NCBI RefSeq assembly: GCF_937951745.1
Contig: NZ_CALFBQ010000027.1
Span: 23,305-87,304 of the forward strand
Source of the DNA: an uncultured Chloroflexus sp.
GTDB lineage: Bacteria > Chloroflexota > Chloroflexia > Chloroflexales > Chloroflexaceae
Reading direction: 5' to 3'
DNA length: 64,000 nucleotides
In this document: positions 1 through 9,417 of the stretch, in pieces
Layout: each line of letters starts with the position of its first letter
How positions within the stretch are numbered: the first letter of the stretch is position 1
Notes under the pieces: generated by a model
Databases searched by the model: none
What the model was told of the DNA's origin: nothing
What the model saw: only the letters and a program-made list of their open reading frames with translations
Translations under genes and position numbers: made by a program

Positions 1-318
1 GTACCAACTGGTCGAGCGAGCTGCGCGTTGGCAGGGCACGTGCTGAACGATGAAGACGCCGGCTGGCTAGGAATGCCGCAGGCAGCGCAGCAATCCCCTT
101 GCTAACACGAGCGGCTGCTATTCTGATGTTGCGCCACTATTGCAGGGAACTGCTGCGGACGATCGGCATCCTCGCAACGACAGGATGCAAGCAACTCCGG
201 CCTATTGCACGGCCATGCTAGTATGCTGCACCCTGAGCGGCACCCAGTTGGGGCCATCATCATAGGGCAGCGATGCATAGAGGGGAGCCGCACTACCGTG
301 CGGCTCGACAGTGATCAT
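1..318. other. Window start, no convincing complete gene
   Basis: No ORF here has a convincing start and composition. A short open stretch at the extreme left on the plus strand (frame 2, stopping near base 44) could be the C-terminus of a gene outside the window, but it is too short to judge. The stretch ends with a hairpin at 285-306, listed separately, just beyond the stop codon of the minus-strand gene at 319. Confidence 0.5.
285..306. repeat. Dispersed hairpin, GAGCCGCAC type
   Basis: A perfect 9-bp stem (GAGCCGCAC / GTGCGGCTC) closes a 4-base loop. The same stem occurs at 39070-39091 and, shortened to 8 bp, at 60292-60311, always between genes. It lies right after the stop codon of the minus-strand gene at 319, so it may also act as a transcription terminator, although no T-run follows it. 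Confidence 0.75.
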
Positions 319-708
319 TTATTCGGCTGGGGAAATTTCAATCCACGCCCGTTCGACGCCACGCACATTCATGAAAAAATCGAACATTGCCTTCATCAGG
401 CCATACTTATTATCGAGGGCTTCACGCGCCACCTTGGTCTCTTCAGGGGGCAAAATGCGCGCCCGCGCCGGCACGGTCGGCCCCAACGGCTTACCGGCGC
501 GATCAGATGGCCCAACTTCGACGTGCGGATTGTTACGGATGCGCTTGACCTTGCCGGCATTAGCAGTAGTCATCACGTACAACTTGCCATTGCGCTCGGC
601 AAACCAAACCGGTGTCACCACCGGCTGGCCATTTTTGCGAAACGTGATCAAATTGGCATATTCGTGCCGGTAAAGACCGGCGAAATAGGGTGTCGTCTGC
701 TCGGCCAC
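319..708 (-). CDS. PPOX-class (pyridoxamine oxidase-like) flavin/F420-binding protein
   Basis: A 129-residue protein with the split-barrel fold pattern of the pyridoxamine 5'-phosphate oxidase superfamily: an N-terminal YANLITFRKNG strand, TPVWFAERNGKLYV, and a central NPHVEVGPSDR segment. The small size and this pattern fit the PPOX-class F420-dependent or heme/flavin-binding subgroups. The true substrate cannot be read from sequence. I chose the GTG at 708 because GGAGG sits 6 nt upstream; the longer reading to 744 has no such site. It follows rsmA on the same strand with a 51-nt gap and may be co-transcribed with it. Confidence 0.8.
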   Translation of the reverse strand: MAEQTTPYFAGLYRHEYANLITFRKNGQPVVTPVWFAERNGKLYVMTTANAGKVKRIRNNPHVEVGPSDRAGKPLGPTVPARARILPPEETKVAREALDNKYGLMKAMFDFFMNVRGVERAWIEISPAE

Positions 709-759
709 TGTTTCCTCCAGAAGTATAGACTTGCGAACCAACAATTGGCTCTCTTAGTA

Positions 760-1632
760 CTATACCCCCGATTCGATCAAAACAGCGAGCAAGTTCGCCC
801 ATTCGGCCAATGTCACTGTTTCGGCGCGGCGTTGGGGATCAATCCCGGCAGTACGCAGCGCCGCCACCACTTGTTCGCGAGTAATATCGACCCCTAACGC
901 GGCTAACCCGCTCGGCAAGGCATTGCCCAATTGTTTGCGGGCATGGAGGAAACCGGCCTTAATCAAACGGAAGAGGGCATTGACATCAGCGACCGTCACC
1001 GCTGGCTGCGGGCGACGTTGCAAGCGCACAATCGCCGAGTCAACGGCGGGCGCGGGGAAAAAGCTACTGGCGGGCACGCGGGCCACAATCGCGGGTTCAG
1101 CGTAAAACTGGATCGCATGGGTCAACACGCTATAGTCACCGGGGCCGGCGCAGATACGCTGGGCGACCTCCCATTGTACCAGCAACACACTTAGCTCAGG
1201 CGGAACAGTCGCTTCGAGGAAATGGCGCAGCAGCGGCGCTGTAATTGCATAGGGGATATTGGCGACCAGTTTGTAAGGCGGCGCAGCACCAGCGCGATCC
1301 AGCAGATCTGCCGGAGCTAGCTCAAGCACATCACCCTGCACCAGAAAGAGATTGGCACGATCGCGGAACTCAGCGGCCAACCGGTCAGCCAAACGGCGAT
1401 CGAGTTCAACGCAAATCACCCGGCCTGCCCGGGCCAGCAATTCCCACGTCAACACGCCCAAACCCGGCCCCACTTCGATAACGGTATCGGATGGGGTTAG
1501 CGCGGCTTCAGCGACGATGGTTGCCAACCCATGGCCATCGAGCAGAAAATTCTGGCCCATGCCACGGGTTGGGCGCAGATTAAGCGCACGCAACGCGGCG
1601 CGGATCCGTTGTGGATTGAGATAGGGGTTCAC
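760..1632 (-). CDS. rsmA: 16S rRNA dimethyladenosine transferase RsmA (KsgA)
   Basis: A 290-residue SAM-dependent methyltransferase that dimethylates the two adjacent adenosines near the 3' end of 16S rRNA during small-subunit maturation. It shows GQNFLLD at the N-terminus, the SAM-binding loop IEVGPGLGVLT (about residues 52-62), the acidic VELDRRLAD strand, and the catalytic NIPY motif (about 128). A C-terminal helical domain follows. Length is normal for the family. It starts with GTG 2 nt after the stop of the upstream histidine kinase gene, so translation of the two is probably coupled. It ends with TAG, which shows that amber is an ordinary stop codon in this genome. Confidence 0.95.
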   Translation of the reverse strand: MNPYLNPQRIRAALRALNLRPTRGMGQNFLLDGHGLATIVAEAALTPSDTVIEVGPGLGVLTWELLARAGRVICVELDRRLADRLAAEFRDRANLFLVQGDVLELAPADLLDRAGAAPPYKLVANIPYAITAPLLRHFLEATVPPELSVLLVQWEVAQRICAGPGDYSVLTHAIQFYAEPAIVARVPASSFFPAPAVDSAIVRLQRRPQPAVTVADVNALFRLIKAGFLHARKQLGNALPSGLAALGVDITREQVVAALRTAGIDPQRRAETVTLAEWANLLAVLIESGV

Positions 1633-1634
1633 GA

Positions 1635-3422
1635 TTATTCAACCGGCACAAAGATGGTGATGCGCGTGCCCTTGCCGGGTGTCGAATCAATCTCGGCCCG
1701 ACCGCCGGCTAACCGGGCCCGCTCATCAATATTCAAGAGACCAAAACTACCGCGCTTCTCATAGCTTTTGAGCAAGGCCGCTTTATCAAAGCCAACACCA
1801 TCATCTTCGATCACCACTTCCAGCATCTTATCTTGCACCTGCCGCAAACGTACCCAAATATGAGCGGCATTAGCGTGCTTAATCGCATTGGTGACTGATT
1901 CTTGGATCATGTTAAACAACGCGCCTTCCACTTTTGAACCGAGACGGAGCTGATCAATATCGCTGGCTGCGAGAATGATAGCCGTCTTACCGGCTTTAGC
2001 GCGCAACCGATCCAGATATTGCTCTAACGCCACCTTCAAGCCCTGCGTTTCGAGCATTAGCGGGCGCAGCTCAAACAGCATTGTGCGCACCTCATAGTTG
2101 GTACGCTTAGCAATCGTGCTCAACTCATCAAGTTCGGCCAACGCTTGAGCCGGATCGCGATCAAGCAGGCGTTTAATATACTCGGCCTTCATCGTAATGA
2201 CGGCCATCGATTGGGCCGGACCATCGTGCAGATCGCGCGCCAACTGGTGACGCACCTCCTCTTCGCGCGAGAGCAACTTTTCTCGTTCTTCTTTGAGATC
2301 GAAAATTAGTTGCGCATTATGCAGCGCAACGATGGCATAATTTGTCAACGCCATTAACATCTCGGTCTGATCCGTTTGCAGCATGTAATCGGTGGCAACT
2401 ACAAACAGACCATAGGCGCGCATCCCCACTTGGAGGGGAATCAGGGCCGCTGAGACACAATCACGCAGCGCACTGATCTCTTGCAACGACGGAAACTGGG
2501 CAAAGGAGGTAATTGTCTGGGCCGTATTGGCGCGCAATGCCACCGCCAAGCCAGCATCCATCTGCAAGGTACGATTCAGATCACCCGGCGCCAGATTGGA
2601 GCCAAAGGCGACATACAGCTCATTCGGCTGGCCAGAGGAGAGTAACACCACACCAGCGCGGTAGGGCACAATTTTACGGCTTTCACGCAGCAGCGCATCA
2701 AGCACCTGCCGGTAATCGGCGGTCGATCCCAACGCCAGCGCCACTTGGTAGAGCGAGCGCATCTGATCGCGGTAGACATTTGCCTCTTGCAACGCCCGTT
2801 CAGCCTCTTGTTGGGCCTGCGCAACGCGATAGCGATTAGTTTCGCTCTGGCGTTCAGCCAGATTCCCCGTCACCCATGGCACGATCGCCAGTGTCAAGCC
2901 ACGCAACGCCAGCGCCACGTAATCGAGCATAGTCATCAACGCTTCAGGCGCAATCAGCCGGCGCCAGCCGATGAACGCCGCAATATACGCCACGGCGGCC
3001 AGTGCGCCCGAAAGGACGCCGATGTGGAGCGGCTGTCGGATGGCAGCATAGGTCAGCGGCACCAAATAGAGCGGAAAAAAGATCACAACCCGCTCGCCAC
3101 CCAAAAAGGCCATCAACGAAATGAAGGCAATATCAAACAGGTACGACAGGCTCACGAGACCGGCAGCGGGGGGCACAAACGCCAACAAGGTAAAAATTAG
3201 CGCAAAGCCGGCATACAGCCAAAAGATCAAATCTAAAGCCTCGAGTGCGCCATTGATCGGCCAAAGACTACCATTAGTCAGGAATTGGGTGACAACACCG
3301 AGCAAGATAATCATGACCCAGCGCGCCATCGCATAGAAGCGCTCGCCACCGAGTGGACTCCATGCCGACGTTGTGCGTGGTGATGACGATGATTGCATTG
3401 ACGATTGCGCCGAACTGGCCAT
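1635..3422 (-). CDS. Membrane sensor histidine kinase (NarL-partner type) with GAF domain
   Basis: A 595-residue kinase. About six hydrophobic segments (roughly residues 30-180) form an integral membrane sensor. A coiled linker leads into a GAF-like domain (about 215-370). The HisKA_3 phosphoacceptor follows (ARDLHDGPAQS; the His is the likely phosphorylation site), and then a HATPase domain with IKHANAAHI (N box), EDDGVGFD (G1) and GSFGLLNIDERA (G2). This arrangement normally pairs with a LuxR/NarL-type response regulator, but none lies next to it. It sits directly upstream of rsmA, an odd partner. The start is uncertain: no clear ribosome binding site precedes 3422, and the internal ATG just before the first membrane segment is an alternative. 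Confidence 0.88.
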   Translation of the reverse strand: MASSAQSSMQSSSSPRTTSAWSPLGGERFYAMARWVMIILLGVVTQFLTNGSLWPINGALEALDLIFWLYAGFALIFTLLAFVPPAAGLVSLSYLFDIAFISLMAFLGGERVVIFFPLYLVPLTYAAIRQPLHIGVLSGALAAVAYIAAFIGWRRLIAPEALMTMLDYVALALRGLTLAIVPWVTGNLAERQSETNRYRVAQAQQEAERALQEANVYRDQMRSLYQVALALGSTADYRQVLDALLRESRKIVPYRAGVVLLSSGQPNELYVAFGSNLAPGDLNRTLQMDAGLAVALRANTAQTITSFAQFPSLQEISALRDCVSAALIPLQVGMRAYGLFVVATDYMLQTDQTEMLMALTNYAIVALHNAQLIFDLKEEREKLLSREEEVRHQLARDLHDGPAQSMAVITMKAEYIKRLLDRDPAQALAELDELSTIAKRTNYEVRTMLFELRPLMLETQGLKVALEQYLDRLRAKAGKTAIILAASDIDQLRLGSKVEGALFNMIQESVTNAIKHANAAHIWVRLRQVQDKMLEVVIEDDGVGFDKAALLKSYEKRGSFGLLNIDERARLAGGRAEIDSTPGKGTRITIFVPVE

Positions 3423-3482
3423 AACAGTATTCGCAAACAGTGAAGCGGCGACACGAACTAGCGCGCCGCCGCCGTGCTGAGA

Positions 3483-4442
<960 letters not shown>

Positions 4443-4501
4443 TTATGGAATGCGACGGAGTGCGTCGTTGCCATCCCTGCGCATTGTAGCATATTGCGAG
4501 C

Positions 4502-5452
4502 TTAGTGCGTGGATGCAACCATTTGTAAATGGTTAAGAACGGACGACAGATCGGGCGGCAAGGGCGCAGTGAATTGCCGCCATTGCCCATCACGCGGGTG
4601 AAACAGGCCCAACTCGCCGGCATGCAAAAACTGGCGTGATAGGTACAGATGCGCGCGGCGCGGGCCATAGACCGGATCGCCAACGATCGGATAGCCGAGA
4701 TGGCGCAAATGCACTCGGATCTGGTGCGTGCGACCGGTTTCGAGTTGCACTTCGAGCAAACTATAATCGCCAAAAGTCGCAATCACCCGATAATGGGTAC
4801 GCGCCGGGCGGCCATCACTCACCACTGCCATGCGCAGCCGGTCACGCGGATCGCGGCCAATCGGCGCATCAATCGTGCCAGTGACTGGCGGTCGCCCGAT
4901 CACCAGCGCCCGATAGATTTTGCGCATGCGTCGCGCCTGTTGTTGTTCAACCAACGCGCGCAGGGCGTCATCGTGACGGGCAATGACTAACAAGCCAGAC
5001 GTGTCGCGATCAAGACGATGGACAATGCCGGGGCGTACCTCGCCGCCAATCGCCAAATCGGGGTAGCGGGCCAAGAGGGCGTTCACCAGCGTGCCGCGCG
5101 CATGGCCCGGTGCCGGATGCACGACCATGCCGGCTGGTTTGTTGATCACGGCAATATCGGCATCTTCGTACACCACGTCAAGCGGGATCGGTTCGGCCAC
5201 CAGTTCGGTCGGTACGGGCGGTGGAATGGTGACGTGAATGGCCATCCCGGGGCGCACCGGCTGGCTGGCGCGAGTAGGCCGGCCCGCGCAGAGCACCATG
5301 CCCTGCTCGATTAAGCGTTGCACTTGCGCCCGCGACAGATCGGGCAAGGTCGCCGCTAAAAACCGGTCGATCCGCTCACCACTTACCTCGGCAGGAACGA
5401 TCACCACCCGCTCATCAGAATCGAGCCATTCCAATGTACTGGCGTCATTCAT
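4502..5452 (-). CDS. rluD: RluD-family large-subunit rRNA pseudouridine synthase
   Basis: A 316-residue RNA pseudouridine synthase. An S4 RNA-binding domain occupies about residues 15-75 (SRAQVQRLIEQGMV). The catalytic domain carries the family signature HRLDRDTSGLLV, whose Asp is the nucleophile, and later GRTHQIRVHLRHLGYPIVGD. RluA/RluD-family proteins with an S4 domain usually modify 23S rRNA; which uridines are targeted is inferred, not seen. The ATG overlaps the stop of the upstream lspA copy by 4 nt (ATGA), indicating translational coupling with the two lspA genes. Confidence 0.92.
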   Translation of the reverse strand: MNDASTLEWLDSDERVVIVPAEVSGERIDRFLAATLPDLSRAQVQRLIEQGMVLCAGRPTRASQPVRPGMAIHVTIPPPVPTELVAEPIPLDVVYEDADIAVINKPAGMVVHPAPGHARGTLVNALLARYPDLAIGGEVRPGIVHRLDRDTSGLLVIARHDDALRALVEQQQARRMRKIYRALVIGRPPVTGTIDAPIGRDPRDRLRMAVVSDGRPARTHYRVIATFGDYSLLEVQLETGRTHQIRVHLRHLGYPIVGDPVYGPRRAHLYLSRQFLHAGELGLFHPRDGQWRQFTAPLPPDLSSVLNHLQMVASTH

Positions 5453-6033
5453 GACGGCGACTCCGAATTGCGATTGCGCGGCTCGGCAGGCAGTGGCATT
5501 TCGGGATCATGGCTCAACAACTCGCTGAGCAAACTATCATCAACTGGCTCTGGTTCGACTGGTGCCGGTTCATCGCCAATGAAGATGATGTGAAAGGCCA
5601 ATGCCGCGACTCCGAGTGAGATCGTGCTATCGGCTAGATTGAACACCGGCCACCAACCAATCTGAATAAAATCAACCACATACCCCTGCCGGATCCGGTC
5701 GAAGAGGTTGGAAATCCCGCCGCCGAAGATCAATCCGACCGCAACTGTTACCCACCGCGACTCAGCGGGGAGGATGTGCTGATACGTGTAGGCCAGCAAG
5801 ATGAGCACCAAGCCAGCGCCAACCGAGAGGACACCGCCTTGGTCGGGGAAGAGGCCAAAGGCAACTCCAGTATTCTCGTGATAGGCGAGCTGCACCCAAT
5901 CAAAGAGCAGTGGAATCGGGCGATTGGTACGCATCAGCACATCGCTCAACCAAACCTTGCTCAGTTGGTCGAGCAGAAAGATCGGTAGCGCCACCAGAAA
6001 GAGCAACATCCAACGGGTGCGCATCGCCATCAC
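5449..6033 (-). CDS. lspA: Lipoprotein signal peptidase, second copy of tandem pair
   Basis: A 194-residue signal peptidase II, the membrane aspartyl protease that removes signal peptides from prolipoproteins. Both catalytic-Asp motifs are present (NLFDRIRQG and VFNLADSTI), with about four membrane segments. A roughly 35-residue acidic, Pro/Glu-rich tail follows the last membrane segment and is absent from the neighbouring copy. It overlaps the upstream lspA by 4 nt and the downstream rluD by 4 nt, forming one tightly coupled unit. The close similarity to the neighbour around both active-site motifs points to local duplication. Confidence 0.93.
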   Translation of the reverse strand: MMAMRTRWMLLFLVALPIFLLDQLSKVWLSDVLMRTNRPIPLLFDWVQLAYHENTGVAFGLFPDQGGVLSVGAGLVLILLAYTYQHILPAESRWVTVAVGLIFGGGISNLFDRIRQGYVVDFIQIGWWPVFNLADSTISLGVAALAFHIIFIGDEPAPVEPEPVDDSLLSELLSHDPEMPLPAEPRNRNSESPS

Positions 6034-6539
6034 TGTGACATCATCGCTTGCCGCACACGGCGGAGAGCGATCTCATCAAGCGCGTATTGCAACATCAAGA
6101 GGACCGCACCAACCGTAATCGCACTATCGGCGAGATTAAAGATTGGGAACCAACCGACCTGAATAAAATCGACCACATACCCCAACCGGATCCGATCGAT
6201 CACATTGCCCAACGCGCCGCCGAGGATTAACCCCATCGCGATCTGCACTAACCGGCGCCGGTTGGGCAATTGCGTCACATAGAGATAGATCGCGCCGGTA
6301 ATGATCACCAACGCCACGATGGTCAACATATCTGACTTGCCTTGGAATAGGCTAAACGCAATCCCCGTATTATGTGAATACGCCAGCCGGACATCGTCGC
6401 CAATCAGCGGAATAAAGCGGGTCATCGTTTCAGGGCCAAGGGTGACGACGATCCAGCGCTTTGACGCTTGATCGAGCGCAACCGCCAGCGCGGCGACGAG
6501 CAATGGCGTGATCCAGCGAGCTTGCACCAGTGACTTCAC
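6030..6539 (-). CDS. lspA: Lipoprotein signal peptidase, first copy of tandem pair
   Basis: A 169-residue signal peptidase II of typical length, with the catalytic Asp motifs NVIDRIRLG and IFNLADSAI and four predicted membrane helices. It is the promoter-proximal gene of the lspA-lspA-rluD unit. The start is a GTG at 6539 with AAGGGA about 9 nt upstream. Both copies keep the catalytic residues, so both are probably active. Many lipoproteins elsewhere in the window (ABC binding protein, PAP2-like protein, the two large lipoproteins) would be substrates. Confidence 0.93.
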   Translation of the reverse strand: MKSLVQARWITPLLVAALAVALDQASKRWIVVTLGPETMTRFIPLIGDDVRLAYSHNTGIAFSLFQGKSDMLTIVALVIITGAIYLYVTQLPNRRRLVQIAMGLILGGALGNVIDRIRLGYVVDFIQVGWFPIFNLADSAITVGAVLLMLQYALDEIALRRVRQAMMSQ

Positions 6540-6675
6540 GATTGCATCCCTTCCTCACGAATTCAATCTCGTTTTATCTCATTATAACGTAGGGCGCTGG
6601 AAATGGATGGGTAATAACGCTTTGTTAATATATTTGTACTATGTGTTCTCGTTGTACTTGACAGGAGCTTCCGGC

Positions 6676-7752
6676 GTGACTCGACGTTCTAACACTCGTT
6701 CCCGCGCTGCTAGCGAGGAGTTTGACCCGATCAGTGGCTTGTTAGCAATTGGGGTGATTTTGGGCAGCATCTTGTTATCGCTTCCCTTGTTATGGACGAT
6801 AACCGTGATGGTTGCTGGGATGACGATTGTCTTCTTTATTAACCACTGGTTACGCGAACAGCGCATCCAAAAGTTACGCCGCCAGCAGTTGCTTGATCTT
6901 TCACCGAGTGAGTTTGAGCAGCGAGTTGCGCTATTGTTGGAAGATCTGGGTTGGAAGAAGGTCACGGTGCGAGGCGGCAGCGGCGATCGCGGTGTAGACA
7001 TCACCGCCGAGCGCGATGGCTTACGCTTTATCATTCAATGCAAACGCTACACAAAACCGGTCGGCCCCAAATACGTGCGCGATCTGGTCGGCGCGCTGCA
7101 AATTCAGCAAGCGGATCGCGCCATCTTAGTGGCAACCAGTGCCTTTACTCGCCAGTCACAGCTCGAAGCACGCGGGCAAGCCGTTGAATTGTGGGACGAC
7201 CGGATCCTGTTGCAACGCATTGACGAAGCGGAACGGTTGCGAGCAACGCAGCAACCACAGCGCAGCCGCCAAACTGCTCTCTTATTCGCCAGCGCACTGG
7301 TTCTAAATCTGGTGCTAGCCGGGGTTGCACTCTTGTTTGATGGCCTACCTGTGAACAATGCCGAAGCACAGATTAGGCAAACCAGCTTCTTTGGCATCAC
7401 CGCTAATGCGCCATTATCTAACCAGACTGTAGCGGAAGCGGCGTCAGCGACCGCCACCCCACGCCCTACCCGCACCCCGCAACTGGCGGCTACACCACAA
7501 CCAACGCCGACCCCAACCCTTCCAACCGCCACCGTGTTTAACGGCGGCAATGTGCGGGCTGAGCCAAACTTGAAAGGCACAGTCTTGGACCATATCCATG
7601 CCTATGAAACAGTGATCTTGCTTGGGCGAAGCGCCGATGGGATCTGGATCCGAATCATTAACCCCCGCCAGCAAGAGGGCTGGGTGCATCGCACACTCCT
7701 GACGCTCGCTCCGGCAATTGAGGCGGAGTTGCCGGTGATTGCGTCGAATTGA
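6676..7752 (+). CDS. Membrane-anchored Mrr-type nuclease with extracytoplasmic SH3b domain
   Basis: A 358-residue protein with an unusual layout. Two N-terminal membrane helices (about residues 18-55) are followed by a restriction-endonuclease-like Mrr domain (about 75-180). The catalytic pattern is complete: LSPSEFEQRVALLLE, GVDITAE with the Asp, and QCKRY with the Gln and Lys. A third membrane helix (about 198-220), a Thr/Pro-rich linker and a C-terminal SH3b domain (about 287-350; GGNVRAEPN, GWVHRTLL) follow. By topology the nuclease faces the cytoplasm and the SH3b domain faces the cell wall. I chose GTG 6676 because AGGAG lies 8 nt upstream; a longer reading from 6508 would overlap the divergent lspA start. 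Possible role in defence or envelope-linked DNA processing; inference only. Confidence 0.85.
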   Translation: MTRRSNTRSRAASEEFDPISGLLAIGVILGSILLSLPLLWTITVMVAGMTIVFFINHWLREQRIQKLRRQQLLDLSPSEFEQRVALLLEDLGWKKVTVRGGSGDRGVDITAERDGLRFIIQCKRYTKPVGPKYVRDLVGALQIQQADRAILVATSAFTRQSQLEARGQAVELWDDRILLQRIDEAERLRATQQPQRSRQTALLFASALVLNLVLAGVALLFDGLPVNNAEAQIRQTSFFGITANAPLSNQTVAEAASATATPRPTRTPQLAATPQPTPTPTLPTATVFNGGNVRAEPNLKGTVLDHIHAYETVILLGRSADGIWIRIINPRQQEGWVHRTLLTLAPAIEAELPVIASN

Positions 7753-7784
7753 GGCCGGGAGGGGAGATAGGGAGGAGGGTAGAG

Positions 7785-8345
7785 ATGCGCCGTATCCGGT
7801 ATCAGGTAGCTTGTAGCCTTGATGGGTATATTGCCGGCCCGCAAGGCGACACGAGTTGGATTCCGGATGAGCCGGCGATCGAATTCGGCGCATTGTTTGC
7901 CGAATTCGAAACCCTCTTGATGGGGCGTAAGACCTTTGCCGGCTTACCACTCGCCGATCCTGAGTATGGCCAGTTGTACGCCAGCAAAGAGCTGGTTGTG
8001 GTTTCGACCACGCTCACGGCGGCTGATCATCGAAACGTGACCATCATCAACGAACTGAGCCATCACTCTATTGAACAGTTGCGCCAGCGTCCCGGCAAAG
8101 ACATTTGGCTGTTTGGCGGCGGCGAGCTGTTTCGCCACTTGTTGGCGTTAGATGTGGTTGATACAATTGAGCTAGCTATCGCGCCGGTGTTATTGGGCAA
8201 TGGCATCCCATTCTTGCCCGCGCCGGGACCATCACGCCAGCTCACGCTCACGGAGCAACGCCGGTATGAACAATCCGGAATCGTCTGGCTGAGTTACCGG
8301 ATTGAGCCGGCAGCTCCTCAAGAAAGCCGTTTCTTAGGTTGTTAA
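7785..8345 (+). CDS. RibD C-terminal/dihydrofolate-reductase-like protein
   Basis: A 186-residue protein of the RibD_C/DHFR-like superfamily, which contains NADPH-dependent reductases. It shows the N-terminal YQVACSLDGYIAGP, the LLMGRKTF segment around the cofactor-binding helix, and WLFGGGELFRHLL, a typical nucleotide-binding motif of YwjB/YyaP-like proteins. The true substrate is unknown in this subgroup. I chose ATG 7785 because a purine-rich GGAGGAGGG lies just upstream; it begins 32 nt after the preceding nuclease gene and is probably co-transcribed. A 16-bp perfect hairpin follows the stop. Confidence 0.85.
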   Translation: MRRIRYQVACSLDGYIAGPQGDTSWIPDEPAIEFGALFAEFETLLMGRKTFAGLPLADPEYGQLYASKELVVVSTTLTAADHRNVTIINELSHHSIEQLRQRPGKDIWLFGGGELFRHLLALDVVDTIELAIAPVLLGNGIPFLPAPGPSRQLTLTEQRRYEQSGIVWLSYRIEPAAPQESRFLGC

Positions 8346-8372
8346 AGTACCGGCCCGGTTAACAAACGCTGA

Positions 8373-8408
8373 TATGGAGTGCGGTAGTTTCGACTACCGC
8401 ACTCCATA
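8373..8408. terminator. Perfect 16-bp hairpin between convergent genes
   Basis: A 16-bp perfect inverted repeat with a TTCG tetraloop, beginning TATGGAGTGCGGTAGT. It lies between the ends of two converging genes (8345 plus, 8413 minus) and could terminate both. It belongs to the dispersed GGAGTGCGG-type hairpins also found at 9266-9294, 9335-9357 and 15360-15380. Confidence 0.7.
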
Positions 8409-8412
8409 AATA

Positions 8413-9165
8413 TCACCACAACGCAAACACCTCGCTGCCCACCACCATCACAAACAGCAAGTTCAACAAAATCCCAACCACGAGACTGATCGCGGCCAAC
8501 AAGAGCAAGTACATGGTGCGCCGGCGGATGAGGCGACGAAACTCGCCTTGCAACAACGCTTCGAGGGTCTGTTGTTGGGCAGCCAGCACCATTTCAACCG
8601 GCGTGCCTTCAGTTTCGGCTTGAGCCAGCGCAGCAGTGGCATCAATCAGCTCACGGCAACGATAGCGGCGGGCAACCTCGGCCAGCGCCGCAAAGGGTCG
8701 CATGCGCTGCTCTTCACCGAGTTCGATCGCGGTGGCGACCACTTCGCGCATAGGCGCTTGGCGCGGCGCGGCCTGTGCGCAGTAGCGGCGCAAGAGCGTG
8801 CTCGGCGCTTCAAAGCTGCCAAGCGCGACGCGGATGAAGCCTATCAACCCCGGCGTCAACCGGCGCAGCTCTTGCTCCATGCGCTCACGGGCGCGGCGCG
8901 GCTGGCGCGGCCACACCAAGCCAAGCGCCAAATAGGCGGCCAGCGCCAAGCCGAGCCAGATCGGGCCGCCACTGAGCGCCGCGCCCGCACAGAGTAATGC
9001 CAATGCTGTGCCGCCGGTCTGGCCGATGATCAACCGTTGCCGTTCGTCAAACGATGGTGTGGCAATGGGTTTCCCGCGCAATACCACGCCAAGCGCAGCC
9101 AGCAGCGCGCCGCACAACGCGGCCAGCAACGCCGGCGCAGCGGGAGTAGTTAGGACATGAGGCAT
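8413..9165 (-). CDS. tadC: TadC-like type II/IV secretion inner-membrane protein
   Basis: A 250-residue membrane protein of the T2SSF fold. Hydrophobic segments occur near the N-terminus and two more at the C-terminal end. The cytoplasmic loop in between contains RRLTPGLIGFIRVALG and EVARRYRCRELIDATAAL. Together with the TadB-like gene just upstream it would form the inner-membrane platform of a Tad (type IVc) pilus. ATG 9165 was chosen because AAGGAG lies 8 nt upstream. It is the last gene of the Tad cluster. Confidence 0.82.
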   Translation of the reverse strand: MPHVLTTPAAPALLAALCGALLAALGVVLRGKPIATPSFDERQRLIIGQTGGTALALLCAGAALSGGPIWLGLALAAYLALGLVWPRQPRRARERMEQELRRLTPGLIGFIRVALGSFEAPSTLLRRYCAQAAPRQAPMREVVATAIELGEEQRMRPFAALAEVARRYRCRELIDATAALAQAETEGTPVEMVLAAQQQTLEALLQGEFRRLIRRRTMYLLLLAAISLVVGILLNLLFVMVVGSEVFALW

Positions 9166-9265
9166 GTATCGTACTCCTTTCGAACATATCTTCATCTGGT
9201 TCCTCAGACTTCACCTCTCGCGCCGTTCCCACAAGCTGGAGATAGGTGGCAAAGCGGGCCATTGT

Positions 9266-9357
9266 GGAGTGCAGCAGTCAAACTGCCGCACTCCATAGCA
9301 TTGCTGGCGCTTTGGGTAGCGCACTGTCAACCGCGTGCGGCGGCAAGACTGCCGCAC
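9266..9357. repeat. Two dispersed GGAGTGCGG-type hairpins
   Basis: Two neighbouring inverted repeats lie in the 250-nt gap between the tadC-like and tadB-like genes. The first, 9266-9294, has a 13-bp stem with one mismatch and loop CAA. The second, 9335-9357, pairs GTGCGGC with GCCGCAC. Both carry the ACTGCCGCACTCC arm followed by TAGCATTG-like sequence, so they are copies of one element. They may slow transcription inside the operon. Confidence 0.65.
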
Positions 9358-9417
9358 TCCGTAGCATTGCCCGATTTCACCTACCGACAAGACATATGCC
9401 ATACTCGCTAACCCGCC

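Noticed and set aside
205..897. Long plus-strand ORF
   Set aside because: It runs antisense to the PPOX-type protein and the end of rsmA, with His/Arg-rich composition and no ribosome binding site.
6508..6675. Longer start of the Mrr nuclease
   Set aside because: It would overlap the divergent lspA start and lacks a ribosome binding site; GTG 6676 has AGGAG at good spacing.
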